Of a stretch of 25,920 bases of DNA, positions 15,406-23,327 are shown piece after piece. The notes under the pieces were generated by a model. The model did not search any database, was not told the DNA's origin, and was given only the letters and a program-made list of their open reading frames with translations. The stretch is from UBA4285 sp050944355 (lineage in GTDB: Bacteria > Bacillota > Clostridia > Lachnospirales > Lachnospiraceae), in NCBI GenBank assembly GCA_050944355.1, contig JBMNQX010000021.1:1-25920 (forward strand), written 5' to 3'. How positions within the stretch are numbered: the stretch's first letter is position 1; the number at the start of each line of letters is the position of its first letter. The position numbers and the translations under genes were made by a program.

Positions 15406-16055
15406 TTATTTTATCGCTCTGGTCGCAATAAAAGCCGGTATATTAAATTCTTTCAGTCGTCCTTCGGCATTATAGTCTTCGTACAGATCTGTCAGAATGA
15501 ATCCGGCTTCAAGCTGGCCGCCGATCAGTTCTTCCAGCGTATGCGAAAACTGAATCCCGGCGTCATGGTCCTGAAGCTGCTTCATCTGTTCCGGATTCTT
15601 TTTCAGTATCCGCCAGCACTCCCGGAAGATCGGTCTCACTTCCCGTACATAACAATTGGAACCGGGATTTATGGTCAGATCAAACGATTCCTTTTCAAAA
15701 GGAAGGGGCTGCGTCATGTCGCCTTTGATGATCTTTATCTGATACCCTTCCCGATCGGCTGTTTCCCGCTCGCGCTTCAGCTGTTCATCGGAATAATCAA
15801 AAACCGTACAGTCGCAGCCGGCTGCCGCCAGAATCGGCATCTGCTGTCCGCCTCCGCTGGCAAGTCCGAGAACTCTGATACCTTTCATATTTTCCGGGAA
15901 CCAGTTTCGCGGCACATACCTGGTGGTAGTCAGATGAATCTGCCATTTCCCGTTTACGGCTGCCACGTATTCCTCATGAGAAACCGGCATGCTCCATTCC
16001 CAGCCTCCCTTGCCCATCTGTCTATCGTCTGCGAATTGATGTCCTGATATTTCAA
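15406..16055 (-). pseudogene. SAM-dependent methyltransferase, frameshifted and internally deleted
   Basis: The main frame (from 16017) encodes a class I methyltransferase: GLASGGGQQ is the SAM-binding loop, VFDYSDEQL ends strand 2, and GDMTQPLPF and SFDLTINPGS follow. Two lesions are visible. First, a canonical AGGAGG with a TTG start at 16055 begins KYQDINSQTIDRWARE, the usual N-terminus of this family, but this frame joins the main frame only through a one-base loss near 16003-16008, probably in a G run. Second, after FRECWRILKK (near 15598) the sequence jumps to NPEQMKQLQ, missing roughly 45 residues that normally hold strands 4-5. The internal ATG has no ribosome-binding site. A sequencing error could explain the frameshift but not the deletion. 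Confidence 0.75.
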
Positions 16056-16136
16056 TTCACACCTCCTGATTTCAAAAATTACTATATATTGCATATTGCG
16101 TCCTGAAAAATTTGTAAGCCGTCACGGCCTTCCGCC

Positions 16137-17066
16137 TCAGTGTGTCATGATTGGCATATGCCCGACAAACTTCCGCTGGAAGCTTTCGTATCCTTTTTCG
16201 CCCCGGTTGATGCGCATCACTCTTTTCCCCTCATGATCGTACAGATCAAGATAGTGATAGCCCGACGGCGGATCAGCAAAAACGGCTTTACTGATATCCT
16301 TGAACGGCACGCGGCGCGTTTTTTTGAAAAGACGGCTCTCGAAGACGCAGTCATCCTCGATCCAGTTCCTGGCCTTAATGAAAGAGATCATCATGATGAG
16401 TATCACCGCGGTGAAAAGGAGCGCTCCAAGAGCATGAAACGGCAGATGATCGAAGGCCGCCAATATTCCCAGCGTTCCGAACACGGCAGCTCCGATACTC
16501 ATCAAAACAATAATCGACGTATGAGTGTGCACAACCCCGTCCCACTTAGATGGCTCTATCTTTAGAGGAACCCCATGCTGGCTGATAAAATCAATCGCGT
16601 TGGCAGCGTGAAGTCCGCTGTCAATGGTAAAGGCCTTCCTGCCGTTATGAAAATACCGGTAATCTCCGTTATCATTAAGCCGGCATTCATCCAATTCCTC
16701 GAATGTATACTCGTGGCGGCGTCCGAGCCAGTCCCGGTACATGACCCCCTTATTGGAAATGACAAGTTTCCATCTTGAGATCGGATAACTGACGCACAGA
16801 CAAAGCACGTTCACAAAAACAATAAAGAGGATATAGGGAGCCGCAGATGTCTGGCCATCCCGCACATCCGAAATCATTCCCAGAACGATAATGACCGTAC
16901 TGATCACATCCAAAATCACCAGAACGAGTGCCACATTGGGCTGTACGACCACAATTGTTCCGGGAGCCGTCTTCTCGTTCCTGCTGTTTTTCATGAATGC
17001 CACAAAAACATTCACAGCCAGAAAGATGAACGCCAGGCTGAGTGACCCTGCTATAATTGATGACAT
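16137..17066 (-). CDS. Membrane protein with five predicted helices and two soluble domains (309 aa)
   Basis: The family is not recognised. Hydrophobic helices occur at about 4-25, 44-66, 76-96, 182-204 and 211-231. The segments at about 97-170 and 232-309 are strand-rich and look like two copies of a small PH-like domain following membrane helices (WKLVISNKGVMYRDWLG; FESRLFKKTRRVPFKDI). The ATG at 17066 is preferred: AAAGGAGG lies 12 bases upstream, a long spacing, but there is no alternative start between. The longer frame reaching 17162 has no ribosome-binding site. A membrane sensor or structural role is only a guess. Confidence 0.75.
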   Translation of the reverse strand: MSSIIAGSLSLAFIFLAVNVFVAFMKNSRNEKTAPGTIVVVQPNVALVLVILDVISTVIIVLGMISDVRDGQTSAAPYILFIVFVNVLCLCVSYPISRWKLVISNKGVMYRDWLGRRHEYTFEELDECRLNDNGDYRYFHNGRKAFTIDSGLHAANAIDFISQHGVPLKIEPSKWDGVVHTHTSIIVLMSIGAAVFGTLGILAAFDHLPFHALGALLFTAVILIMMISFIKARNWIEDDCVFESRLFKKTRRVPFKDISKAVFADPPSGYHYLDLYDHEGKRVMRINRGEKGYESFQRKFVGHMPIMTH

Positions 17067-17265
17067 CCTTGACGAAAACCTCCTTTCTATGCCAGAATAC
17101 CGTCTCAGAGCTTTGATTAACACGACGCAAAGTGAGAAATGCCGTATTATCGCACTGGACATTCTTGTCTGCCTGTCTTTATCTGAAATTACCCAATACT
17201 AAAAATCGATCAGATAAATCCTGATAATCGACAATCCACTTAAGAAGATTAGAAAGAACAATCAT

Positions 17266-17679
17266 TTAGATTCCTGTATAAGCGTCTTTGGCAGAGTTTT
17301 TGAAGTTCTGCTTTGCAAGCCATTCTGCCTCGTCTGCAGATTCCGGTATGTCTATTCTTTCTATCTTAAAGACAACAGGTCTGGTTCCGTCATTACAGCA
17401 GGCAATCATCATGCGCTCATCATTTGTCCAGCCGTGCATGATAGAGCCTCCCTGAAGTGCCGTGTATACATAACGGCTGACGGCATCCCACGCTTCCCCA
17501 CAGAATCTTCCGTTCATCAAATGGTAAAAATCATCCTTTTCGGGAGTCCGATCAAGGATAAATTCATCGCCTGCATGGAAGCATGGGCACGGTCCGGATT
17601 TCGGATCTGCCAAATATTTTTCCTGAAGTTCAGGAAATACCTTTGTCTCTAAAACCGTTATTTTGCACTGATGCTTCAT
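17266..17679 (-). CDS. TIGR04076-family small cysteine-containing protein (137 aa)
   Basis: This resembles the TIGR04076 family of small proteins of unknown function found mainly in anaerobes. Visible hallmarks are an early KITVLET strand, PCPCFHAGDEF (Cys31 and Cys33), GRFCGEAWDAVSRYVYTALQ, a CC pair (94-95) and FKIERI. Cysteines at 5, 31, 33, 60, 94 and 95 suggest metal binding or thiol chemistry, which is inferred. The start is well supported by AAGGAG eight bases before the ATG. It is probably monocistronic, with its promoter in the AT-rich stretch 17680-17760, which holds a 16-base direct repeat. Confidence 0.7.
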   Translation of the reverse strand: MKHQCKITVLETKVFPELQEKYLADPKSGPCPCFHAGDEFILDRTPEKDDFYHLMNGRFCGEAWDAVSRYVYTALQGGSIMHGWTNDERMMIACCNDGTRPVVFKIERIDIPESADEAEWLAKQNFKNSAKDAYTGI

Positions 17680-17702
17680 TTCAATCTCCTTGTTTGACTT
17701 CG

Positions 17703-17741
17703 ATTTTATTCATGTATTTGGCTCTATTTTGTTCATGTATT
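17703..17741 (-). repeat. 16-base direct repeat upstream of the TIGR04076 gene
   Basis: ATTTTATTCATGTATT (17703-17718) recurs as ATTTTGTTCATGTATT (17726-17741), with one mismatch and an offset of 23 bases, about two helical turns. It lies in the probable promoter region and may bind a regulator; it may equally be chance in AT-rich DNA. The rest of 17680-17906 holds no gene that can be supported. Confidence 0.4.
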
Positions 17742-17906
17742 AGCATGCTGTCATTCATTTATTTTCCAAATCAGGCGAAGCTGATACGAAATCTGTGTAT
17801 TTCTGTCCCAAGCACTCATCGCAAATATTTCAAAAAAGGAAATGCGAAGAATATTGTTTTTCGAAGCGGTGGTTTATTTTTATGATTTGATAATAAGGAA
17901 AGCAGT

Positions 17907-18229
17907 TTGAATATGCAACAAGATGGAGCATCTCCATATAGTGAAAAGGTATATGATGAGCTCAGAAATAAAATCTGACAGGTGCGTTGAGAAATGTGTC
18001 ATTGTACTACTGCCGTGGTGCATGGGACATAGATCAAATGACATTTGTTGATCGAAATCTTTGTAAGATGCTGTATAAGGCAGTTTCTAAAAAAGATCCT
18101 TCGGAATATGAGATCTGGGAAGCCGCTTTGATGGAAGCATATCATTCGAAAGGTGATTGGGTTGACGAAAAATACCTTCAGCCTGTTATCAATGAAATCA
18201 CTCAATATTTATCCCCAAAACAGGGGTGA
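17907..18229 (+). pseudogene. Flavodoxin-type protein remnant (C-terminal part only)
   Basis: The 80-codon frame from 17987 to 18229 reads NVSLYYCRGAWDIDQMTF and continues with LCKMLYKAVSKKDPSEYE and DWVDEKYLQPVI. This resembles the C-terminus of flavodoxin-domain proteins of clostridia. The flavin-binding N-terminus is absent. Just upstream, AAGGAAAG and a TTG (17907) start a 23-codon stretch ending at a TGA (17976-17978). Shifting by one base there joins it to LTGALRNVSLYY, so a frameshift plus a large N-terminal deletion is the simplest reading. An independent small protein is less likely. Family assignment is from memory of the pattern. Confidence 0.55.
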
Positions 18230-18297
18230 GGTTTTTCAGACTATTGAGGCGAATACGGATGCAATCCAATTCTATTAAAAAAACACCTGTATGTGGA

Positions 18298-18969
18298 TTA
18301 CCAGATAAATGGAATTAGTCTGTACTTTGTCTGCTTTGTATATTCAAGATACCCATCCAGTCCATTCCTCAACATTCTGTCCTCTAACGCTGTACGTATC
18401 ACAATGATCACGGCAGTCGCTCCCATGCAGATCCAAACGTTATAATATGGGAAAATCAGGGATAGTCCTATGCAGTTAATGATCAGTCCGCAGTAAGCCG
18501 GGTGCCTGACAATCCGATACGGACCGGTCGTACAGACCTTTTGATCTCTGTCGCTTTGGATTCTGGCCGTAGATTCTAAAAAAGTGTTTTCCAAAGTCGC
18601 TTTTGTCGAAATCCACGCAGCGAGCGATATCAGGACAATTCCCAGCCAGAACACAAGTGTCAGATGCTCACCTTCTTCGGCTATACCGGCCAATACGTAA
18701 ACAACGAAATAATTGAGGATCCAGAATGCAGGCAGCAGTATCTTATCCCATAGCGGAGAATTTGTATTGGTTTTCCCGCGTTCTGCCAAAGTCTCTTCAT
18801 TTGCCCGAAACAGGATCAGGCAAATGATGAAAGTCGACATGAACAGATAGATGAAATATACTATTCCAGCGTGCGTCAAAGTAAAACCTGCTCCGATAGT
18901 ATAAAGAAAGAACCCCATTATCTTTTGGAGTCCGACTCTGGCAAGATAAGAGAATGCTTGTTTTTTCAT
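18298..18969 (-). CDS. Isoprenylcysteine/phospholipid methyltransferase-like membrane protein (223 aa)
   Basis: An integral membrane protein with about five hydrophobic segments (roughly 18-55, 76-94, 103-120, 160-175, 177-193). It carries the ICMT/PEMT signature GPYRIVRHPAYCG at 149-161, followed by EDRML (196-200) and EYTKQTKYRLIPFIW. In this family the signature region binds SAM and methylates a lipid or prenyl-cysteine substrate at the membrane; the substrate here is unknown. The ribosome-binding site is weak. No operon partner is evident: the neighbour on the left is a remnant on the other strand, and the ankyrin gene upstream is 78 bases away. Confidence 0.82.
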   Translation of the reverse strand: MKKQAFSYLARVGLQKIMGFFLYTIGAGFTLTHAGIVYFIYLFMSTFIICLILFRANEETLAERGKTNTNSPLWDKILLPAFWILNYFVVYVLAGIAEEGEHLTLVFWLGIVLISLAAWISTKATLENTFLESTARIQSDRDQKVCTTGPYRIVRHPAYCGLIINCIGLSLIFPYYNVWICMGATAVIIVIRTALEDRMLRNGLDGYLEYTKQTKYRLIPFIW

Positions 18970-19047
18970 CGATCCTGCTTCACTTTCAAATTTCTATTTA
19001 TTGATTCGGCAAACAGACGTTATCAGCCCCTGAAACCGCCGCATACC

Positions 19048-19719
19048 TCAGATCTGCAGATTCCGGCTGCGGACATAACTCTGCAGGAAGGCCCGCAGAT
19101 CTTTTAAGTAATCCTTGTCGTTTTCATCTTTGGGCGTGTAATCATCCAGATAGAAGCTTCGGTTTGTCCGGGTGGAACCTGCTTTGTCATCTGCCCAGGC
19201 CTTAAAATCAGCGCCGTATTCCTGAAGCAGATCCAGAATCCGGGTTGTCTGTTTTCTCACCATTTCCTGAGACGCCGCATAGACACTCGGGCTGGTGATG
19301 ATAAACTCTGCCCGCCAGATGGTCCAGCCGACTGCGTTCATTCTGTTAGAAGCTTTCTTGTTCACATCGGCCCCTTCCCGGAGCATTCTTTCCAGGCGGG
19401 GCATTGCATTCTCAGATATGTCAAATGCCTTGTAGCAGAGGGAATCAATCACACAGCTGATGGCATCGAACAGAACAGGTGCCCGCATGCCGGGGTCCTC
19501 GTCCGGCGCCTCCATGAAATTGATATCCGCCCCGTGATCCATGAGATAATCGGCGATCTCCAGCCGCCCCGTTTTGAAGGCCACCTGAAGCGGAGATTGT
19601 CCATGATCCTTCTTCGGTTTGGGGCCCGAGACTTCGTTCACGGCCTCCGGATGTTTTGAAAGGATCCGCTCCACCTCATCGAGTTTTCCCTGACGTATCA
19701 CAACAAACAGTTTCTGCAT
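19048..19719 (-). CDS. Ankyrin-repeat protein (223 aa)
   Basis: The N-terminal part has clear ankyrin units: FVVIRQGKLDEVERILSKHP, then QSPLQVAFKTGRLEIADYLM followed by DHGADINF. Two degenerate units follow (ending LREGADVNKKAS and LLQEYGADFKAW). There is no signal peptide or membrane segment, so a cytoplasmic protein-protein interaction role is inferred. AAAGGAG lies close upstream of the ATG. Clostridial genomes often carry such single ankyrin genes; no toxin or enzyme domain is attached. Confidence 0.82.
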   Translation of the reverse strand: MQKLFVVIRQGKLDEVERILSKHPEAVNEVSGPKPKKDHGQSPLQVAFKTGRLEIADYLMDHGADINFMEAPDEDPGMRAPVLFDAISCVIDSLCYKAFDISENAMPRLERMLREGADVNKKASNRMNAVGWTIWRAEFIITSPSVYAASQEMVRKQTTRILDLLQEYGADFKAWADDKAGSTRTNRSFYLDDYTPKDENDKDYLKDLRAFLQSYVRSRNLQI

Positions 19720-19968
19720 GGTTTTCTCCTTTGCCCATCTGCCACCGCTCTGTTTTTATGGAATGCGGCATTTCCGACTATTTTGTCAATGAAAAATAAC
19801 ACGCTCAATTCATCAACACTTATTTTACTGCTTATTGTGCTGCCAAAAAACAGTATCACCATAAATCCGGTCGTATATTTTTGTGTCATCCGGACTGGAT
19901 CATTGCACTCATTATATTTCAGCGGGCAGGCCGTCATCCTCAGACAGGATTCTATCATGGGATCAGGA

Positions 19969-19997
19969 TTGACATTACAAAACAGATTCAATATAAT
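19969..19997 (+). promoter_or_regulatory. Consensus promoter of the MATE gene
   Basis: TTGACA (19969-19974) and TATAAT (19992-19997) are both perfect consensus elements with a 17-base spacer. Initiation is expected near 20004, giving an untranslated leader of about 220 nt before the MATE start. The stretch 19720-19968 before it shows no supportable gene. Confidence 0.85.
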
Positions 19998-20036
19998 ACA
20001 TTTTACTCATCAGAGGGTGACCCGAGTCGTAACTTT

Positions 20037-20150
20037 GGCCGCTGGAAAAGATGTCGAACCTATTGTCGAGCAGAGATGTTCTCACGTATTGAGCGCATCA
20101 GAATCGGGAGCAGACAAATGGGTCCGGTCGCTTTTCCAGCGGCCTTTTTT
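20037..20150 (+). promoter_or_regulatory. Candidate attenuator in the MATE leader (long-range terminator with competing pairing)
   Basis: GGCCGCTGGAAAAG (20037-20050) is perfectly complementary over 14 bases to CTTTTCCAGCGGCC (20131-20144), which is followed by six Ts. This forms an intrinsic terminator closing an 80-nt loop. Inside that loop AGATGTTCTCA (20074-20084) is perfectly complementary over 11 bases to TGAGAACATCT (20193-20203), beyond the terminator and just before the MATE ribosome-binding site. The geometry allows an alternative fold. It matches no riboswitch class that I recognise. Confidence 0.6.
20051..20092 (+). CDS. Possible 13-codon leader peptide in the MATE leader
   Basis: ATG at 20051 opens a short frame, MSNLLSSRDVLTY, ending in TGA. 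GGA lies just upstream but the spacing is short, so initiation is uncertain. The start codon abuts the 5' arm of the terminator, so a ribosome there would cover that arm and prevent the terminator from forming. The call is inference from position only. Confidence 0.3.
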   Translation: MSNLLSSRDVLTY

Positions 20151-20224
20151 ATTGCGCAAGTCCCTGCGGGGCCTGCAGAGTCAAATTCCTGATGAGAACA
20201 TCTTGCAAACCCGGGAGGTACTGT

Positions 20225-21562
20225 ATGGACTTTGTCAAAGATGATGTGCGGGAAATCTACCGAAAATATGCTATTGCTTCCATCGGAAGCGCTCTGGCCA
20301 TGTCGATCTATTCGATGGTCGATACGATCGCCGTCGGGCATTCGGTCGGTCCTCTGGGAACGGCGGCCATGGCCGTTGTGACGCCCGTCTACGGAACTCA
20401 GGCCTTTCTTGCGTCGATCTGCGGCGTGGGAGGATCGGTTCTCATGACAAAGGAAAAGGCGCTGAATCGAAGCAAAACGGGAAATCAATATTTTACGGCT
20501 TCCCTGCTGCTCCTTTCCCTGATGGCAGTGGTCACCTGGCTGCTCTTCTCGATTTTCCACAATCCGATCTTCCGCTTTTTCGGGGCAACGGAAGAAGTGC
20601 TCCCCTATGTCAATGAATATGCGGATCTCATCATCGCTTTCTGGCCTGTTTTTCTGTTCATGATCTATCTTGCAACGATGATCCGAAGTGACGGAGATCC
20701 GAAGCTTGCCATGATCGCCGTGCTGACGGGAGGCGCCTGCAATATCTTTGGCGACTGGTTTTTCTGCTTTCCGATGCAGATGGGCATGGCCGGCGCCGCG
20801 ACCGCAACGGTGATCGGAAGCATTGTGCAGGTGCTCGTTCCGCTTCTTCATTTTCGCTTAAAAGACAATACGATGCGGATCGAAAAATTGGAAGAGCCGA
20901 TGAAAAAGACGGGGTCGATCATCAGCATCGGGTTTGGCTCCGGCATCATCGAGATCGCCACCGCGGTCCTTGCCATTCTCCTGAATCATCAGATCACCCG
21001 ATACGGCGGCGTGGCGGCTCTTTCCGTATATGGCATTATTGCAACGTGCAACGCCTTGATCCAATCTATGTTCGGGGGACTGGGGCAGGCGGTGCAGCCC
21101 TTCCTGTCCGCCAATTTTTCCTCTGGCAAATACGGCAGAATGCGCTCGTTCCTGCACATGGCATGGATGACCTGTCTTTTCATGGAGCTGCTGTTCACGG
21201 CAGTCGGCGAGCTTTTCCCGGAACTCCTTGTCCGGCTTTACACCAAGCCAACGGATGAAGTGCTCGCATTGGCGCCCCAAATGATTCGGCTGTATTTTCT
21301 CACCTACCTGTTCATGGGCGTCAGCATCCTGTGCATCTATATCCTGCAGTCGACGCTCCAGGGCGGGCATGCTGCAATCCTTTCCCTGATGAGGGGGCTG
21401 GTGCTAAGCGGTGCGCTGATCCTTCTTCTGCCTCTTCTGTTCGGACTGAATGGTGTCATGATCGCGATCGTGGCAGCGGAAGCGATTACGGCAGTGACCG
21501 GACTGGTTATGATTTGCAAAGGAACCTGGGCGCATGCCAAAGACAGTAATGCCGCGACATGA
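20225..21562 (+). CDS. MATE-family multidrug/sodium efflux transporter (445 aa)
   Basis: An inner-membrane antiporter of the MATE (NorM/DinF-like) superfamily with about 12 hydrophobic segments in two similar halves. Visible family features include SMVDTIAVGHSVGPLGTAA near the start of the first half, the GDPKLAMIAVLTGGACNIFGDW loop region split over helices 5-6, and PFLSANFSSGKYGRMR at the equivalent position in the second half. Length is normal for the family. The ATG at 20225 is chosen because GGGAGG lies six bases upstream; an in-frame ATG 11 codons earlier falls inside the leader pairing segment. It is expressed alone from its own promoter and probably controlled by the leader. The exported substrate is unknown. 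Confidence 0.9.
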   Translation: MDFVKDDVREIYRKYAIASIGSALAMSIYSMVDTIAVGHSVGPLGTAAMAVVTPVYGTQAFLASICGVGGSVLMTKEKALNRSKTGNQYFTASLLLLSLMAVVTWLLFSIFHNPIFRFFGATEEVLPYVNEYADLIIAFWPVFLFMIYLATMIRSDGDPKLAMIAVLTGGACNIFGDWFFCFPMQMGMAGAATATVIGSIVQVLVPLLHFRLKDNTMRIEKLEEPMKKTGSIISIGFGSGIIEIATAVLAILLNHQITRYGGVAALSVYGIIATCNALIQSMFGGLGQAVQPFLSANFSSGKYGRMRSFLHMAWMTCLFMELLFTAVGELFPELLVRLYTKPTDEVLALAPQMIRLYFLTYLFMGVSILCIYILQSTLQGGHAAILSLMRGLVLSGALILLLPLLFGLNGVMIAIVAAEAITAVTGLVMICKGTWAHAKDSNAAT

Positions 21563-21623
21563 TAAAACAAATGTCTGAAGAAATTCGAAAAGGCCTTTTC
21601 TTTGCAGAAATAGTATAATCAAG

Positions 21624-21729
21624 ACATCGAAGGCTTTCACTTCCGATGTGGCACTCATAACTAATCGCTCAAGTCTTTTATAACTTTTATGATGTCCAAG
21701 ATCAATGCGATTGCTGTGAGTGCTTTTTT
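21624..21729 (+). ncRNA. Candidate small RNA: two hairpins ending in a U-run
   Basis: Downstream of a TATAAT at 21614-21619 (no clear -35) there is a hairpin, ACATCG/CGATGT (21624-21649), extended by AAG/CTT with one bulge. A second, two-part stem follows: GCACTCA (21651-21657) with TGAGTGC (21717-21723), and inside it AATCGC (21663-21668) with GCGATT (21707-21712). Six Ts follow immediately. The size and shape suit a terminated small RNA of about 105 nt; no known family is recognised. Confidence 0.35.
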
Positions 21730-21844
21730 ATCAACGTTATCGGCTCTTACAAGCATACTTGCTTTGATGCATTGGCAATATTTGATTGACCCAAAAGTAG
21801 ATGATATCACCTGTCCCTTAACGATTAGAATCGCACTACGCTAA
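21689..21844 (+). CDS. Possible small membrane protein (51 aa)
   Basis: A frame beginning ATG ATG encodes MMSKINAIAVSAFLST and continues with a hydrophobic stretch to LALMHWQYLIDPKVDD, then a short polar tail. One membrane helix at about 7-27 is likely. There is no ribosome-binding site, and the start lies inside the terminator-like stem at 21651-21729, so either this frame or the small RNA reading may be spurious. A small toxin-like peptide is one possibility, without direct support. Confidence 0.3.
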   Translation: MMSKINAIAVSAFLSTLSALTSILALMHWQYLIDPKVDDITCPLTIRIALR

Positions 21845-21895
21845 TATTTGTAAAACAATGCCGGTATAAAGCCGCCATTTTCAAGGCATAAGATG

Positions 21896-21936
21896 AGCTC
21901 CCTATCACTAGTTTAAACTGGGATAGGGAGCTTTAT
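21896..21936. terminator. Hairpin terminator between small ORF region and the 206-aa gene
   Basis: AGCTCCCTATC (21896-21906) pairs perfectly over 11 bases with GATAGGGAGCT (21922-21932). The loop itself contains the palindrome AGTTTAAACT. A modest T-rich stretch follows on the plus strand only; on the minus strand it lies just past the stop at 21941. Confidence 0.65.
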
Positions 21937-21940
21937 TCGA

Positions 21941-22561
21941 TTATTCAGCTTCTTTAAATATCCGCTCCTGTGTTCTTAAGTAATTCTGCAAATTAATAAT
22001 CGAATTATCTGTCTTACTGCATTCCTGATCTGTAAGCTCAACTTGATTAATTTCAGCCAATCGCATCGTATAATCATAAATCCTGCCTACAAGCACATCG
22101 ATGTCTTCACTTGAAAGCTTAATTTTGAACTGCTCATAATTTTTATTCTTTTTTAGTTGATCGAGAGCTGCCATCAATTCTTCAATTGTTTCTAATTCTA
22201 GGTTACCTTTGCGAATCTTTTCAACATATGTACGCAGAGCGCCCCTAAATTTCGTAACAACTGCTGGCTCACGATTCTTTATGTGATGATAAATGATACC
22301 GCTTATCATAACAGCACCGACTACAGTTCCCCCAATAATAAGTACTTTCTTATTCTTCTTGTGAAACTTCAAAATCTGTGCACCTACTCCCTGTGCCTGC
22401 TCCGCTGATTTTACATCAGCAGGCTGTAGAAACTTTACTATTTGTCCTTTCTTCGGTCCAATGGCATATCTTACAACTCCGCCAATTCTACGATATTCGC
22501 CAGTCAACAGCCTTGTCATAATATCTTCTGGAATATTAAACGCTTCCTGTATTACTGCCAT
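21941..22561 (-). CDS. Single-pass membrane protein of unknown function (206 aa)
   Basis: The function is not recognised. Residues 1-60 form a small soluble domain (IPEDIMTRLLTGEYRRIGGV, then a basic GPKKGQIVKFL). A lysine-rich segment and one hydrophobic helix follow at about 72-93 (VLIIGGTVVGAVMISGIIY). The rest, 95-206, is helical and probably coiled coil (LETIEELMAALDQLKKNK; LVGRIYDYTMRLAEI; IINLQNYLRTQERIF). AGGAAGGGGG lies nine bases before the ATG. It follows the MerR-type gene by about 60 bases and is probably in its operon. The base composition is more AT-rich than the left half of the window, in keeping with accessory DNA. Confidence 0.75.
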   Translation of the reverse strand: MAVIQEAFNIPEDIMTRLLTGEYRRIGGVVRYAIGPKKGQIVKFLQPADVKSAEQAQGVGAQILKFHKKNKKVLIIGGTVVGAVMISGIIYHHIKNREPAVVTKFRGALRTYVEKIRKGNLELETIEELMAALDQLKKNKNYEQFKIKLSSEDIDVLVGRIYDYTMRLAEINQVELTDQECSKTDNSIINLQNYLRTQERIFKEAE

Positions 22562-22621
22562 TATAAAATCCCCCTTCCTGTATTATATGGCATAAATTGT
22601 CTGCGAAATGGATCTCTTCTT

Positions 22622-23302
22622 CTAAGTGAGTTTTTCTACATTAACTTCCTCTGAATCATACGCACCAATTGGGTATTCTCTAATCCAGCCAGATACTCTA
22701 TATCTTCTCATACAGGCAGGACATTTTATATTATCTTCGCTATCAAAGCTATAAACCATATCCTCACCCATTCCAATTTCGTTATCATAACTGCTTATGT
22801 CAGTTTCATAATCCTCAAGATCGACTTCCATTTCTTCACCACAATACGGACATATTACTCTACGTATAAGCGTAACTGCCCGGTAATCATACATATCTTC
22901 CGGATCGATAAATTCTTCGCCTCTGGACTCTCTCTTTGTAATAATCTCCCAGTACTGTTCTGTATGGAAAGATTCAAATTTTTCTTTTCTCTCAAGTAAC
23001 TCCGACAAAAGCGATAGTGCATTTTGTTGTTTAGTTATATCTGCTTCAATATTCTTTCTACGCTCAAGAACAACTGCTTCTAACGTACACTCCCCTTTCT
23101 GCATTTTGCATATATCGCTACAGGTCAGCCCCATTTTTGTCATCACCACGAGACGTCTAAGAGCTTCAAGATCTGACTCCGTATATTCCGTACTATGATT
23201 TCCTGAGGGCGGGTTTTCCGGTGTGAACACCCCTTCTCTCTTAAAGAACTTGATTCTATCGGCATTAATTCCGAGTGTTTTCTGTATTTCTTTCGGCTTC
23301 AA
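22622..23302 (-). CDS. MerR-type regulator with C-terminal zinc ribbon (226 aa)
   Basis: Residues 1-70 are a MerR winged helix (KEIQKTLGINADRIKFFKRE; TEYTESDLEALRRLVVMTKM). A coiled coil follows at about 75-112, as in MerR dimers. The C-terminus, instead of a drug- or metal-binding pocket, holds a zinc ribbon with CPYC (151-154) and CPAC (194-197) around an acidic insert. The start is taken as TTG at 23302: AAAGGAG lies about 11 bases upstream and the protein then begins with the HTH. The longer frame to 23359 would run through the promoter. Control of itself and of the 206-aa gene is inferred from the promoter dyad. The signal it senses is unknown. Confidence 0.8.
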   Translation of the reverse strand: MKPKEIQKTLGINADRIKFFKREGVFTPENPPSGNHSTEYTESDLEALRRLVVMTKMGLTCSDICKMQKGECTLEAVVLERRKNIEADITKQQNALSLLSELLERKEKFESFHTEQYWEIITKRESRGEEFIDPEDMYDYRAVTLIRRVICPYCGEEMEVDLEDYETDISSYDNEIGMGEDMVYSFDSEDNIKCPACMRRYRVSGWIREYPIGAYDSEEVNVEKLT

Positions 23303-23327
23303 AGTCTTTCTATCTCCTTTCAACCCC

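Noticed and set aside
19998..20224. T-box or ykkC/guanidine riboswitch in the MATE leader
   Set aside because: No T-box AGGGTGG...ACCGCG element or guanidine-aptamer motif could be found, so the leader is left unclassified.
20060..20851. A 263-codon minus-strand frame across the MATE leader and 5' end
   Set aside because: It is a His/Arg/Asp-rich shadow of the MATE gene with no motif or ribosome-binding site, and the opposite strand has a perfect promoter.
21587..21600. GAAAAGGCCTTTTC palindrome as the MATE terminator
   Set aside because: It has no loop sequence and only a weak T-run after it, so it is unlikely to form a stable hairpin in RNA.
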